From contig CATQIB010000005.1 in the NCBI GenBank assembly GCA_958296185.1, positions 1 to 64,000 on the forward strand: a stretch of 64,000 nucleotides of DNA, read 5' to 3'. The notes under the pieces are model-generated. The model had not been told where the DNA came from and made no database searches. It saw nothing but the letters and a program-made list of their open reading frames with translations. The stretch comes from an uncultured Mesonia sp. (lineage in GTDB: Bacteria; Bacteroidota; Bacteroidia; Flavobacteriales; Flavobacteriaceae). The position numbers and the translations under genes were made by a program. Shown here one piece after another: positions 34,096-42,393 of the stretch (position 1 is the stretch's first letter; every line of letters begins with the position of its first letter).

Positions 34096-34842
34096 TTAAG
34101 CCGATGCCGATTTTCGTACAAAAACACTTAACAACACATAACCTAAAATAATACAAGGAACGGCCAAAAACTGGAAAAAACCTATACCCAATACGCAAGC
34201 GAAAACAAATAAAAATCTAAACCAGTTTTCTTTAAAATTTAGGTTTTTAAATTTCAGCGCAAACAAAGGAATTTCTGCATTTAAAATAATCGCGCTAAAA
34301 ACACATAATCCAATTAACACTAATGGTAACTTTGTAACCGTTGCTAACCAAGATTCGGGATGGTAGTGAATTATAAAGGGTAAACTAAGAATTAATAAGG
34401 CATTGGCGGGTGTAGGCAAACCAATGAAAGAACTGGTTTGTCGCTCGTCTATATTAAATTTAGCCAAGCGATAAGCCGAACCTAAGGGTATTAAAAATGC
34501 AAACAAAGACCAAGCATAAAAAGATAAATTAAAAGTCTCATCCTCCCAATTACTGTATAAAATCGTACTACTAGCAGGCAAATATTGCTCCAACAATTGA
34601 AACACAATTAACCCCGGTACCAAGCCACTGGTCACCATATCTGCAAGCGAGTCAAGTTGTAATCCTAAATCACTTTTAACATCTAGGACTCTAGCAGCCA
34701 ACCCGTCAAAGAAATCGAAAAAAATTCCTAGGCATATAAAAATACCGGCTAAAAGCAATTGGTTATTCAAGGCGCAAACAGCCGCTATACTTCCTGAGAG
34801 TAAGTTGAGTAAGGTTATAAGGTTAGGAATATGTTTTTTCAT
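34096..34842 (-). CDS. pssA: CDP-diacylglycerol-serine O-phosphatidyltransferase
   Basis: Makes phosphatidylserine, precursor of phosphatidylethanolamine. The 248 residues start with a membrane helix (IPNLITLLNLLSGSIAAV) and the CDP-alcohol phosphotransferase motif is seen as DFFDGLAARVLDVKSDLGLQLDSLADM, which is D-G-x2-A-R-x8-G-x3-D-x3-D. About eight hydrophobic segments follow. The family match to PssA rather than PgsA rests on LGSAYRLAKFN-type residues after the motif. Convergent with lptB. Confidence 0.92.
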   Translation of the reverse strand: MKKHIPNLITLLNLLSGSIAAVCALNNQLLLAGIFICLGIFFDFFDGLAARVLDVKSDLGLQLDSLADMVTSGLVPGLIVFQLLEQYLPASSTILYSNWEDETFNLSFYAWSLFAFLIPLGSAYRLAKFNIDERQTSSFIGLPTPANALLILSLPFIIHYHPESWLATVTKLPLVLIGLCVFSAIILNAEIPLFALKFKNLNFKENWFRFLFVFACVLGIGFFQFLAVPCIILGYVLLSVFVRKSASA

Positions 34843-34959
34843 AAGGTATTAGGTGTTTCAAACAAATCAAATATAGCCTGTACACGATAGCAAAAGCAAT
34901 ATAAAGCACAAAATTAAGTTAATAAAAAATAAAATAAGATATTTGCAAAAAAGAAAACC

Positions 34960-36033
34960 TTGACAAAACAGGCGATTTATATTCTAATTTTACTCCTAGG
35001 CACCGGTTTACAAGCACAAACCGCTCGTAAATATTCTAACGAATTTTTAAATATAGGAGTAAACGCAGCTGCATTTGGAATGGCCAACGCCGTAACCGCC
35101 ACTACAGACGACGTGTATGCTGGATATTGGAACCCCGCCGGACTCACCCGCATCGAAGATCACGAAATTGCACTTATGCATGCCAACTATTTCGCTAATA
35201 TTGCTAACTATGATTACTTAGGGTCGGCTTTAAAAATAGATGACGAAAGCAGTCTTGGGATACACGTTTTGCGTTTTGGTGTAGATAATATATTAAATAC
35301 CACCCAACTTATAGACGACCAAGGTCAAATTGATTATGATCGCATTAGCCTATTCTCGGCAGCAGACTATGCTTTTACGTTTTCTTATGCCAAGAATTTA
35401 CCGCTCGAAGGTTTTTCTTTTGGTGTAAATGCCAAAGTGATTCACCGCATTATAGGTGAATTTGCTAATTCTTGGGGATTTGGGCTAGATGCTGGCATTC
35501 AGTTTCAAGGTAAATACGGATGGGAGTTTGGTGCTATGGCACGAGATATTACTACTACCTATAATACTTGGAGTATCGATGAAAATGCCTACAGTCAAGT
35601 ACAGGGTGCTGTTGAAGGACAAAATCAAGAATTACCCGAAACTACAGAAATAACTTTACCTAAATTACAATTGGGAGTGGCCAAAAACTTTCGCATTCGA
35701 TACGATTGGGATATTAAAGCCGCACTTGATCTTCAAATGCGATTTGCTCAAACACAAGATTTAATAGCAACAGAAGCAGTAAGTATAAGTCCGGCACTTG
35801 GCTTTCAAGTAGGCTACCTAGACTTGGTCTATTTACGTGGCGGTGTAGGGAATTTTCAAAATGTTGAGCAACTCGAAGGTGGCTCAAAAGTTGGTTTTCA
35901 GCCAGGATTCGGGTTAGGTTTTAAATACAAGGGCATACATATAGATTATGCCTTTACCGATATTGGCGACCAAAGTGTAGCTCTTTACTCCAATGTGTTT
36001 TCTCTCAAAATAGACTGGCGTGTTTTTAGATAA
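34960..36033 (+). CDS. PorV/PorQ-family outer-membrane protein
   Basis: A 357-residue predicted outer-membrane barrel. Signal peptide at 1-20 (ILILLLGTGLQAQ), followed by the family motif FLNIGVNAAAFGMANAVTA and DDVYAGYWNPAGLTRIE, then alternating beta strands and a terminal strand ending KIDWRVFR. PorV and PorQ act in type IX secretion; this relative may be a further T9SS component or an unrelated FadL-like barrel. The start is a TTG: no ATG in frame retains the signal peptide. It overlaps lnt by 14 bases. Confidence 0.88.
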   Translation: MTKQAIYILILLLGTGLQAQTARKYSNEFLNIGVNAAAFGMANAVTATTDDVYAGYWNPAGLTRIEDHEIALMHANYFANIANYDYLGSALKIDDESSLGIHVLRFGVDNILNTTQLIDDQGQIDYDRISLFSAADYAFTFSYAKNLPLEGFSFGVNAKVIHRIIGEFANSWGFGLDAGIQFQGKYGWEFGAMARDITTTYNTWSIDENAYSQVQGAVEGQNQELPETTEITLPKLQLGVAKNFRIRYDWDIKAALDLQMRFAQTQDLIATEAVSISPALGFQVGYLDLVYLRGGVGNFQNVEQLEGGSKVGFQPGFGLGFKYKGIHIDYAFTDIGDQSVALYSNVFSLKIDWRVFR

Positions 36034-37642
36034 ATTACAACCCAAAACAGTGGCTCAAAAACTCACTTACTGCATACTTAGTGGTTTATTATTGGCTTTG
36101 GCTTGGCCTACCTATGGTTTCCCTTTACTACTATTTGTTGGTTTTGTTCCCTTACTATTAGTAGAATACCAACTGCTTCAAGAAAACAAAAAAAGCAGTA
36201 CCGTTTTAGGCTATGCTTTTATCGCCTTTTTGGTTTGGAACAGTATTACCACCTATTGGATTTACTACTCTACTGCTTTCGGAATGGCATTCGCTTTATT
36301 GGTGAACTCTCTGCTTATGAGTTTGGTGTTCTTGCTGTTTCATAAAGTTCACCGTTGGTCTCAAAACAACCGATTAGCTTATATTTTTCTGGTAGGGTGC
36401 TGGATTGGTTTCGAGTATTTGCATTTGCACTGGGAGTTTTCTTGGCCTTGGCTTAATTTAGGTAATGGTTTTGCTACTTACTATCAATGGATTCAATGGT
36501 ATGAATACACGGGCACCTTTGGAGGAACCCTTTGGGTCTGGTTGGTTAATTTGCTAGTATTTTTCAGCTTAATGGCAACGCAATCAAATAGAATCAACAT
36601 ACTACGAGCAATGGCTGTTTTTTTTGTGCTCTTACCTATTGGTGTTTCTTATCTCATTTTTCCCGATTACGCTTCCGCGGAAGCTAAAGAAGAATATATA
36701 GAGACTTTAATTTTACAGCCCAATATCAATCCGTATACAGAGAAATACAACACCACCGATAAAAGGGTGGGCGATTTATTATTAAACCTAACAGAAGAAA
36801 AAATAACTTCAAACACCCAATTAATACTGGCTCCAGAAACGGTTTTTGCCGATGGAACCAATATTGATTCTTGGTCCTTTTCAGTTGCTAAGCGACAGGT
36901 AGAAGAATTAAAAAATAAGTACCCGAACACCGCTTTTATTGGAGGCATTTCATTTTATAAATTAATCAAAGATGAGGCGAAAATTGAAAAACAAACCAAT
37001 TTGGCGCGTCCTGGTCTTTGGTTTAACGACTACAATTCGGCTATTGCAGTAGTTCCCGGTCGTGAAGATGCTTTTTATCACAAATCAAAATTAGTGGTTG
37101 GGGTGGAGAACTTTCCCTACCAAGATTGGCTAAAGCCTATTCTAGGAAATGTGATGATAGACCTAGGTGGTACAGTAGCTATGAAAACCACTCAACCCGA
37201 ACGTAGCGTTTTTGAGCTAACCGACCAAACCAAGGTAGCTCCTATTATTTGTTATGAATCGGTTTATGGTGAATATGTAGGAGGCTATGTAAATAACCAA
37301 GCACAAATTTTGGCGATTATTACCAATGATGCTTGGTGGGAAGATACGCAAGGCCATCAACAGCACTTAAGTTATGCGCGTTTACGAGCTATAGAACAAC
37401 GTCGATCGGTAGTGCGTAGTGCCAATACTGGTATTTCTGCCGGCATTTTACCCAACGGAGAAATCACTCAAAAATTAGGGTATGAGAAGCAAGGCAGTCT
37501 TTTGGTTAATTTACCGCTTGAGAACAAAATTACTTTTTATGCGCGCTTTGGCGACTACATCGCTAGAATAGGAATATTTCTTGCTATTTTTAGCTTTCTA
37601 TTGGCTTTAAGTCAAAAGTTACGAGACAAAAAAATAAAATAA
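36020..37642 (+). CDS. lnt: apolipoprotein N-acyltransferase
   Basis: Adds the third acyl chain to lipoprotein N termini in the inner membrane. The 540 residues have about six N-terminal membrane helices (1-215), then a periplasmic nitrilase-like domain with the catalytic triad: Glu in LILAPETVF (near 273), Lys in HKSKLVVGVENFP (near 354), Cys in PIICYESVYGEYV (near 410). A final helix is present. It begins at a GTG inside the PorV-like gene (14-base overlap). N-acylated lipoproteins are consistent with the many lipoproteins in this window. Confidence 0.95.
   Translation: MFLDKLQPKTVAQKLTYCILSGLLLALAWPTYGFPLLLFVGFVPLLLVEYQLLQENKKSSTVLGYAFIAFLVWNSITTYWIYYSTAFGMAFALLVNSLLMSLVFLLFHKVHRWSQNNRLAYIFLVGCWIGFEYLHLHWEFSWPWLNLGNGFATYYQWIQWYEYTGTFGGTLWVWLVNLLVFFSLMATQSNRINILRAMAVFFVLLPIGVSYLIFPDYASAEAKEEYIETLILQPNINPYTEKYNTTDKRVGDLLLNLTEEKITSNTQLILAPETVFADGTNIDSWSFSVAKRQVEELKNKYPNTAFIGGISFYKLIKDEAKIEKQTNLARPGLWFNDYNSAIAVVPGREDAFYHKSKLVVGVENFPYQDWLKPILGNVMIDLGGTVAMKTTQPERSVFELTDQTKVAPIICYESVYGEYVGGYVNNQAQILAIITNDAWWEDTQGHQQHLSYARLRAIEQRRSVVRSANTGISAGILPNGEITQKLGYEKQGSLLVNLPLENKITFYARFGDYIARIGIFLAIFSFLLALSQKLRDKKIK
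36670..36684. repeat. palindromic motif CGCTTCCGCGGAAGC
   Basis: A 14-bp perfect palindrome (GCTTCCGCGGAAGC) inside lnt. The same core recurs as CGCTTCCGCGGAA at 27637-27649 inside the thioredoxin-like gene and, with one inserted base, at 24556-24572. It resembles the highly iterated palindromes seen in some flavobacteria. Confidence 0.4.
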
Positions 37643-37695
37643 GTTAATTACTAGCTTATTTTTTATTAAAATTGCCATCTAATATAAAAAATATC

Positions 37696-38034
37696 ATGGA
37701 ATCACAGAAAGTAGACATGTTCATTATGAGTAATGCCAAATATTTTGAAGGGCATCAAATACCGCAAATTCGCAAAAGGCTTCTCGAATTAGATGACGAC
37801 GCTTGGCTCAACCTTCAAAGCATTCAGTTTAAAGACCCTACCACTTCACTTATTGTTTCTTTGCTAGCAGGAGGTTTAGGCATAGACCGCTTTTTAATAG
37901 GTGATACCGGCTTGGGCGTAGGTAAACTAATTACTTGTGGCGGCTTTGGCGTTTGGGCCATTGTAGATTGGTTTATTATTATGGGGGCTACCCGTCAAAA
38001 AAATCTTGAAAATCTTTATAGAGTGCTATTATAA
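37696..38034 (+). CDS. TM2-domain membrane protein
   Basis: A 112-residue protein. The TM2 domain at about 50-105 has two hydrophobic helices separated by a short turn with the usual pattern: SLIVSLLAGGLGIDRFLIG (helix one and the DRF motif), then GVGKLITCGGFGVWAIVDWFII. The N-terminal 45 residues are charged. TM2 proteins are small inner-membrane proteins of unknown role. I use the ATG at 37696; a TTG at 37672 would add eight residues without support. The stop codon overlaps the next start (TAATG). Confidence 0.92.
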   Translation: MESQKVDMFIMSNAKYFEGHQIPQIRKRLLELDDDAWLNLQSIQFKDPTTSLIVSLLAGGLGIDRFLIGDTGLGVGKLITCGGFGVWAIVDWFIIMGATRQKNLENLYRVLL

Positions 38035-38441
38035 TGCATAGCAGACCTAAGTTTTACACTTATTTTATAGTATTCTTAGGTGCTTGTTGGACTTGGATCG
38101 CCTTGAACCTATGGTCGATTTTTGACACATCTACTCATTGGAATGTTTGCATTTTTAAAAACACCACCGGTTTAAATTGCCCCAGTTGTGGTTTAACTAC
38201 TGGGGTAATTTATTTTCTAAAAGGGGAGCTATACGCGGCACATCAAGCACATATTTTAAGCCTGCCAGCACTCTTGGTTTTAATAAGTCTTTCGTTAATT
38301 TGGTGCATAGACATAATAGGTCAAAAACGAAATCTCTTAAATTATTATAGCAAATTTGAGCGTTTACTTAAAAAACCATTATATTTAAGCATATTTTTAA
38401 CACTAGTTGCTATTGTGTGGCTTCTAAACTATTTTTTTTAA
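38034..38441 (+). CDS. DUF2752 membrane protein
   Basis: A 135-residue membrane protein. The DUF2752 signature NTTGLNCPSCGLTTG (CPxCGxT) falls between the first two hydrophobic segments. Paired Cys suggest a metal or disulfide role, but no function is established for the family. One-base overlap with the TM2 gene indicates translational coupling; the next gene begins one base after its stop. Confidence 0.92.
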   Translation: MHSRPKFYTYFIVFLGACWTWIALNLWSIFDTSTHWNVCIFKNTTGLNCPSCGLTTGVIYFLKGELYAAHQAHILSLPALLVLISLSLIWCIDIIGQKRNLLNYYSKFERLLKKPLYLSIFLTLVAIVWLLNYFF

Positions 38442-38442
38442 T

Positions 38443-38892
38443 ATGTACCTCAAAACCGAAACCCGCATCTATGAAAGTGAGTGCGAGCGTGCGAGTAACG
38501 CCTATTTAATGTCATTAGTGGGTATTATAGTTGGCTTGCCCTTACCTATTATAAATGTAATTGCTACCTTTTTCTATTTATTGAGCCAGCGTAAAAGTAC
38601 TTTTTTTGTCCGTTGGCACGCAACTCAAGCTTTAATGTCACAATTGGTTTTAGTTCCCTTTAATAGTATTTTACTGATAAGTACTATCATCTGCATTCAA
38701 ACAGATGTGGGGCCTTTAAAAATATTTTATTGGTTTTATCTAGGCTTCGTATTATTACTAAATTTGATTGAATTTATTTTTACAATCGTCATTGCAGATC
38801 GAGTAAGAAAAGGCCACCATATGCGCTGGCCTATTTTGGCATCAATTACCGATTCATTGGTGAGCAAAAATCAATATTCAAACGGTTTGTAA
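38443..38892 (+). CDS. DUF4870-like small membrane protein
   Basis: A 149-residue protein with about three hydrophobic segments and the FVRWHATQALMSQ stretch characteristic of DUF4870/Tic20-type proteins (the RxHAxQA motif). Function unknown. It completes a tightly packed trio TM2-DUF2752-DUF4870 of small membrane proteins, a set often found together in Bacteroidota, which may form a membrane assembly. Confidence 0.85.
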   Translation: MYLKTETRIYESECERASNAYLMSLVGIIVGLPLPIINVIATFFYLLSQRKSTFFVRWHATQALMSQLVLVPFNSILLISTIICIQTDVGPLKIFYWFYLGFVLLLNLIEFIFTIVIADRVRKGHHMRWPILASITDSLVSKNQYSNGL

Positions 38893-38921
38893 AGTCATTA
38901 ATCTCTTTTATTACTGCAAAG

Positions 38922-38957
38922 AAAATAGCCAATACTTATTATTGGCTATTTTTTTAT
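38922..38957 (+). terminator. terminator after the TM2-DUF2752-DUF4870 genes
   Basis: 13-bp stem AAAATAGCCAATA / TATTGGCTATTTT with loop CTTAT and a T-run. Confidence 0.88.
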
Positions 38958-39057
38958 AAAAGAATGGGCTAGGAAAAACTAAAGGGACAAAACAAAAACG
39001 CTAATAACAAGAAAACTTCGCTAGCCCAAACTTTTAGAATTTATTGCATCGTTTATT

Positions 39058-40572
39058 TTACTCCCCTTGTCCTAGAGAGAAACCACGCTGACCATCGAAC
39101 TCATATAGATTTTCAGTTTTAATAACATCAAAATCAGAGGCTTGTAATTTTACCAATAAATCAATCACATCAGAATAATTTATTGTTAAATACTGTGGGG
39201 TATCATTTTTTAATTGCACTTGTTGGTTTACAAACCTACAACGCCAATGGTCTGTACAATAAGTTTCTGGGTTTCCGTTAGGAAAAACCTTTACTCCACG
39301 ATTGGTTATCATTTTTAATTTTAAGCTGTTAGATGTTGCTTTCTGCAATTGTTCACCAATTACTTGCGGGCTGTTTCCCGCCCAATCAATAAATACATCC
39401 ACGCCTACCAGCTGCTTTTTTGCCCTTTTTCTTTTGTATTCAGGAATTTGAATTTCACCTGTTCCCTCATTCAAAACACTTGCTTTTAAATGCTTAGGCG
39501 CTTGGCCTAAACGCTCAATAACCGCATCGGCAAATTCATCTGTATTTACCCTTTGGGCACTGCTCTTCTCTTCATAAATATCGGGTGTATGAATACCGTC
39601 TTCAATAGTTTTTAACCAGGCGTTTTTAATAGTATCGGCAAGTTTTGTTTGCTTTAAATGAGCCAATAACATCACCGCAGCATTGATAAGCCCAGACGGA
39701 TTGGCAATTTTTTGCCCTGCAATATCGGGAGCCGATCCGTGAATAGCCTCAAACATAGCTACTTCTTTACCGATGTTTGCCGAACCCGCCATTCCTACAG
39801 AACCGCCAATTTCGGCCACAATATCAGAAATAATATCACCATACAAATTAGAGGTTACAATTACATCAAACTGTTCTGGTCTTGCAGCCACTTTAGCAGA
39901 GCCTATATCTATAATTTGCGAATTGCTTTCTATATCGGGGTATTCTTGAGCTATTTCTTTAAATACCTTATGAAACAAACCATCTGTTATTTTCATGATA
40001 TTGTCTTTTACCATACAGGTAACCTTCTTACGGTTATAGGCTCGTGCGTATTCAAAGGCATATCGCACTATTTTTTCGCAGCCCGGACGTGTGATTAGTT
40101 TTAGACACTGGTAAACATCTTGAGTTTGCCGATGCTCAATACCCGCATATAAATCTTCCTCGTTTTCACGGATGACTACAATATCCATATGAGGAAAGTT
40201 GGTTTTCACGAAAGGATGTAAAGCGCTTACTGGCCGAACATTGGCGAATAATCCTAAAGATTTTCGCAAAGTTACATTTAGACTTTTATAGCCTTTGCCT
40301 TGAGGGGTAGTAATGGGCGCTTTTAAAATAATTTTATTGCGAGAAATGGTCTCCCAAGCTTTTTCACTTATTCCTGCCGTATTTCCTGCCAGATAAACCT
40401 GTTCACCCACCTCAATAGGCTCGAAACTTAAGGGCACTCCACTAGCTTTTAAAACTTTTAAGGTAGCCTTCATTATCTCAGGACCTATCCCATCTCCATA
40501 GGCAACCGCTACTTTTGTTAGCGCCTTATCTGATTTTTTTAAGTCTTCAACCTTTGTTAACTCGTTTTCCAT
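39058..40572 (-). CDS. icd: NADP-dependent isocitrate dehydrogenase, dimeric type with C-terminal extension
   Basis: Oxidatively decarboxylates isocitrate to 2-oxoglutarate. The first 340 residues are the isocitrate/isopropylmalate dehydrogenase fold: VAYGDGIGPEIMKATLKVL, LNVTLRKSLGLFANVRP with substrate-binding Arg residues, VIRENEEDLYAGIEH, and the metal-binding DIISDIVAEIGGSVGM. A C-terminal domain of about 140 residues (VGVDVFIDWAGNSP onward) is like that in Thermus-type IDH; overall length 504. A second, unrelated NADP isocitrate dehydrogenase lies at 49890-52112. Its 370-base upstream region has two dyads and a tandem array. Confidence 0.93.
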   Translation of the reverse strand: MENELTKVEDLKKSDKALTKVAVAYGDGIGPEIMKATLKVLKASGVPLSFEPIEVGEQVYLAGNTAGISEKAWETISRNKIILKAPITTPQGKGYKSLNVTLRKSLGLFANVRPVSALHPFVKTNFPHMDIVVIRENEEDLYAGIEHRQTQDVYQCLKLITRPGCEKIVRYAFEYARAYNRKKVTCMVKDNIMKITDGLFHKVFKEIAQEYPDIESNSQIIDIGSAKVAARPEQFDVIVTSNLYGDIISDIVAEIGGSVGMAGSANIGKEVAMFEAIHGSAPDIAGQKIANPSGLINAAVMLLAHLKQTKLADTIKNAWLKTIEDGIHTPDIYEEKSSAQRVNTDEFADAVIERLGQAPKHLKASVLNEGTGEIQIPEYKRKRAKKQLVGVDVFIDWAGNSPQVIGEQLQKATSNSLKLKMITNRGVKVFPNGNPETYCTDHWRCRFVNQQVQLKNDTPQYLTINYSDVIDLLVKLQASDFDVIKTENLYEFDGQRGFSLGQGE

Positions 40573-40687
40573 TGGGTTTGTTTTATAATTACATTACAAA
40601 GATGAACAAAATAAATTATAAATTATTATTTATGTTTTTAATACCAAACATAAACAATTGTTATGATTTTATTTTAAAATCAGCATA

Positions 40688-40777
40688 ATGAGAAGGAAGT
40701 CAAACAAAAATTTTGGTCTTTTAATATGCTTACTAATCGTACCAAGCTATTCCTGCGCAAATCACTATTTCTGCTAG
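40688..40777 (+). other. 29-codon open frame, possible leader peptide or gene relic
   Basis: ATG to TAG, 29 codons. The peptide begins MRRKSNKN, then a hydrophobic run (GLLICLLIV) and PSYSC, like a lipoprotein signal with a Cys at 23, and stops six residues later. It could be the start of a decayed lipoprotein gene or coincidence. Confidence 0.25.
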
Positions 40778-40810
40778 TTAAAGCGTTATTTACTTGCTTG
40801 AGAAAATAAA

Positions 40811-40890
40811 CACCGCAGTTTGTGATTGCAAACACAGCAGTTTGTCATTACAAACCCAGCAGCTTGTGATTGCAAACCCAGCAGTTTGTC
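40811..40890. repeat. 22-bp tandem repeat array, about 3.5 units
   Basis: Units begin GCAG at 40815, 40837, 40859 and (partial) 40881. Each has GTTTG or GCTTG and CAAAC arms around a 6-base loop (TGATTG or TCATTA), then CACA or CCCA. The partial fourth unit ends after TTTGTC. There are no spacers, so it is not a CRISPR array. Confidence 0.9.
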
Positions 40891-40942
40891 TAAAATGAAA
40901 AATTTTAAATTTTTTGAAAATAATTTGTAGAAATAAATAATC

Positions 40943-41752
40943 CTACAAATCGGTTATGAAGATGCGGTTATCGCTTAATCTATATTCGAAAACAGTTTTT
41001 AAGGTCGGGGAATAAACCTTGAAATGATCTAAACCATATAGGGGCGCATATAATCTAAATGTACAAATGTCGGTAGCCGTGATATACGGCGTAGTTTTTA
41101 CATGAGAGTGCATTGCTGAACTGATTTTTTGTTCATCAGTTTTGGGCATATCTATAGGAATAAAAGTGTTATGAAACTTTCGCCAATGATTAATCTTCCC
41201 CTCTGGATCGGCAACAAAAAGATAATCATTGCCTAATGGAATCCTATTTTCTTGGCTCGTTCCTAAGATCAAATACAAACGGTATTGAGCTTCTCCTTCA
41301 AGTAAAATTAAATTAGGACTGCAACCCTCGGGAATTGTAATATCTTTATGCTGAGTAAAAATTTGATTAAGGATTTTATTTTTGATATTCCATAGCTTCA
41401 ACTCGGTTTCTGAAAGTGTTCGTAGCTCATCATTAATACTAGGTTTACCTTGGTCTGAAGCCGAACTAAAACCGTATTGCGCCATAACTTTCTCCTGATT
41501 TTCCTCTAAAAAACTAACGTAAATACTATCGTTTTCTTCATATACCAGATAACCCCCATACTGTGCTTTTAAATGATCTTGCTGCATCAACAAATCGGTT
41601 GCCTGCCAAGCAGCCCATTCATATGCATAAAGTCTATTGGCTTCTTGTACAATAGAATCTAATTTTTGTTGGCTAGGCAAAGATTCGCTCTGTGCGTACA
41701 TTCCGAAAGTCAAGAATATGAAAAAACTTCGTATAAAATAGGTCAAACTCAA
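40943..41752 (-). CDS. secreted protein of unknown function
   Basis: A 269-residue exported protein not recognised. N-terminal signal (SFFIFLTFGMYAQ), then a soluble domain with YEWAAWQATDLLMQQ, a central IPEGCSPNLILLEGEAQYRLYLI-like stretch, PLGNDYLFVADPEGKINHWRKFH, and ITATDICTFRLYAPLYG near the end. The start is a TTG at 41752: an in-frame TAA sits two codons upstream and no ATG or GTG precedes the signal peptide, so initiation may depend on coupling to the gene 24 bases upstream. No motif suggests a function. Confidence 0.8.
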   Translation of the reverse strand: MSLTYFIRSFFIFLTFGMYAQSESLPSQQKLDSIVQEANRLYAYEWAAWQATDLLMQQDHLKAQYGGYLVYEENDSIYVSFLEENQEKVMAQYGFSSASDQGKPSINDELRTLSETELKLWNIKNKILNQIFTQHKDITIPEGCSPNLILLEGEAQYRLYLILGTSQENRIPLGNDYLFVADPEGKINHWRKFHNTFIPIDMPKTDEQKISSAMHSHVKTTPYITATDICTFRLYAPLYGLDHFKVYSPTLKTVFEYRLSDNRIFITDL

Positions 41753-41776
41753 TTGGATTTAATTAATATTTTAAAT

Positions 41777-42217
41777 TCAGCAAAGGTGACCATCCCAGTC
41801 AATTCTGAGACTTTCACCCCTTTTCTGCACGCGGTTGTCTAGGTAAAACCCTATAAGTCCGCCTACGATCATCCCAATAAAAAGAAAAAGGAAACCAAAA
41901 ATAAAAGCCGCCAACCCTCCTATTAAAACACCGATTTGCGTGTAATAATAATTAGGTGTTAGCTTAAGTTTTCGCTTAAGAAATTTAAGTAATTTATGGT
42001 ATTCCTTTTTGACGTGCGTTTTATGTCCATTGATTTGAAAATTCTGATGCAACAATTGAAGCTCATTTTCTAGGCGTTCTCTTGCAAAATCATCGAGTTG
42101 CCTTGCTTGTAATTCATTTATCAGGCGAATAAACTGCTCGGTGTATTGCTGGTTTCTCTTAGATAGCGGATTTGCTCTTAAGTCAACTAAAAATTCTTTA
42201 AACTGTAATAAGGTCAT
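41777..42217 (-). CDS. membrane protein with glycine-zipper hairpin, unknown function
   Basis: A 146-residue protein. The N-terminal 85 residues are charged and helical (FARERLENELQLLHQNF, then KKEYHKLLKFLKRKLKL). Two membrane helices follow at about 95-130, packed with glycines (IGVLIGGLAAFIFGF and IGMIVGGLIGFYLD), a glycine-zipper hairpin. A short basic and Asp-rich tail ends DGHLC. Not recognised. It lies directly upstream of the secreted protein gene, 24 bases apart on the same strand, and the two may work together. Confidence 0.8.
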   Translation of the reverse strand: MTLLQFKEFLVDLRANPLSKRNQQYTEQFIRLINELQARQLDDFARERLENELQLLHQNFQINGHKTHVKKEYHKLLKFLKRKLKLTPNYYYTQIGVLIGGLAAFIFGFLFLFIGMIVGGLIGFYLDNRVQKRGESLRIDWDGHLC

Positions 42218-42339
42218 TTTACTTTTTATTTCTTTACCTGCTTAGGCAAAACTTTTGGTGCAGATAAAAAATTTTCATTTGAAAGATAGGTAATTTTTTA
42301 CAAAAAACTACATAGAAAATTAAATCAAAATTCTAAAAA

Positions 42340-42353
42340 TCCGCTTTAAGCGA
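42340..42353. repeat. palindromic motif TCCGCTTTAAGCGA
   Basis: An interrupted palindrome (CGCTT, one base, AAGCG) in the gap upstream of gene 41777-42217. It recurs at 43746-43760 in the GNAT gene and, on the opposite strand, at 48011-48026. All three share TCCGCTT(T/A)AAGCGA. Confidence 0.35.
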
Positions 42354-42393
42354 TATAAACCAACGTAAGATAAAGAATTTTATAGTAAAAAAT

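Larger units (their letters stand above)
40573..40942. other. intergenic region upstream of icd with dyads and tandem array
   Basis: 370 bases between two minus-strand genes. From the icd side: AT-rich leader; a dyad CATAA(A)CAATTGTTATG at 40649-40665; a second hairpin GATTTTA/TAAAATC at 40664-40680; a 29-codon frame with lipoprotein-like N terminus at 40688-40777; then the 22-bp tandem array at 40811-40890. The dyads are possible icd operators. Confidence 0.55.

Noticed and set aside
40811..40890. CRISPR-like repeat array
   Set aside because: Units are directly contiguous with no variable spacers and no cas genes are present; it is a tandem repeat.
40573..40942. Possible tRNA or structured RNA in the longest gene-free gap
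   Set aside because: No cloverleaf-compatible arms, no CCA or T-loop-like sequence; dyads and tandem units explain the structure.
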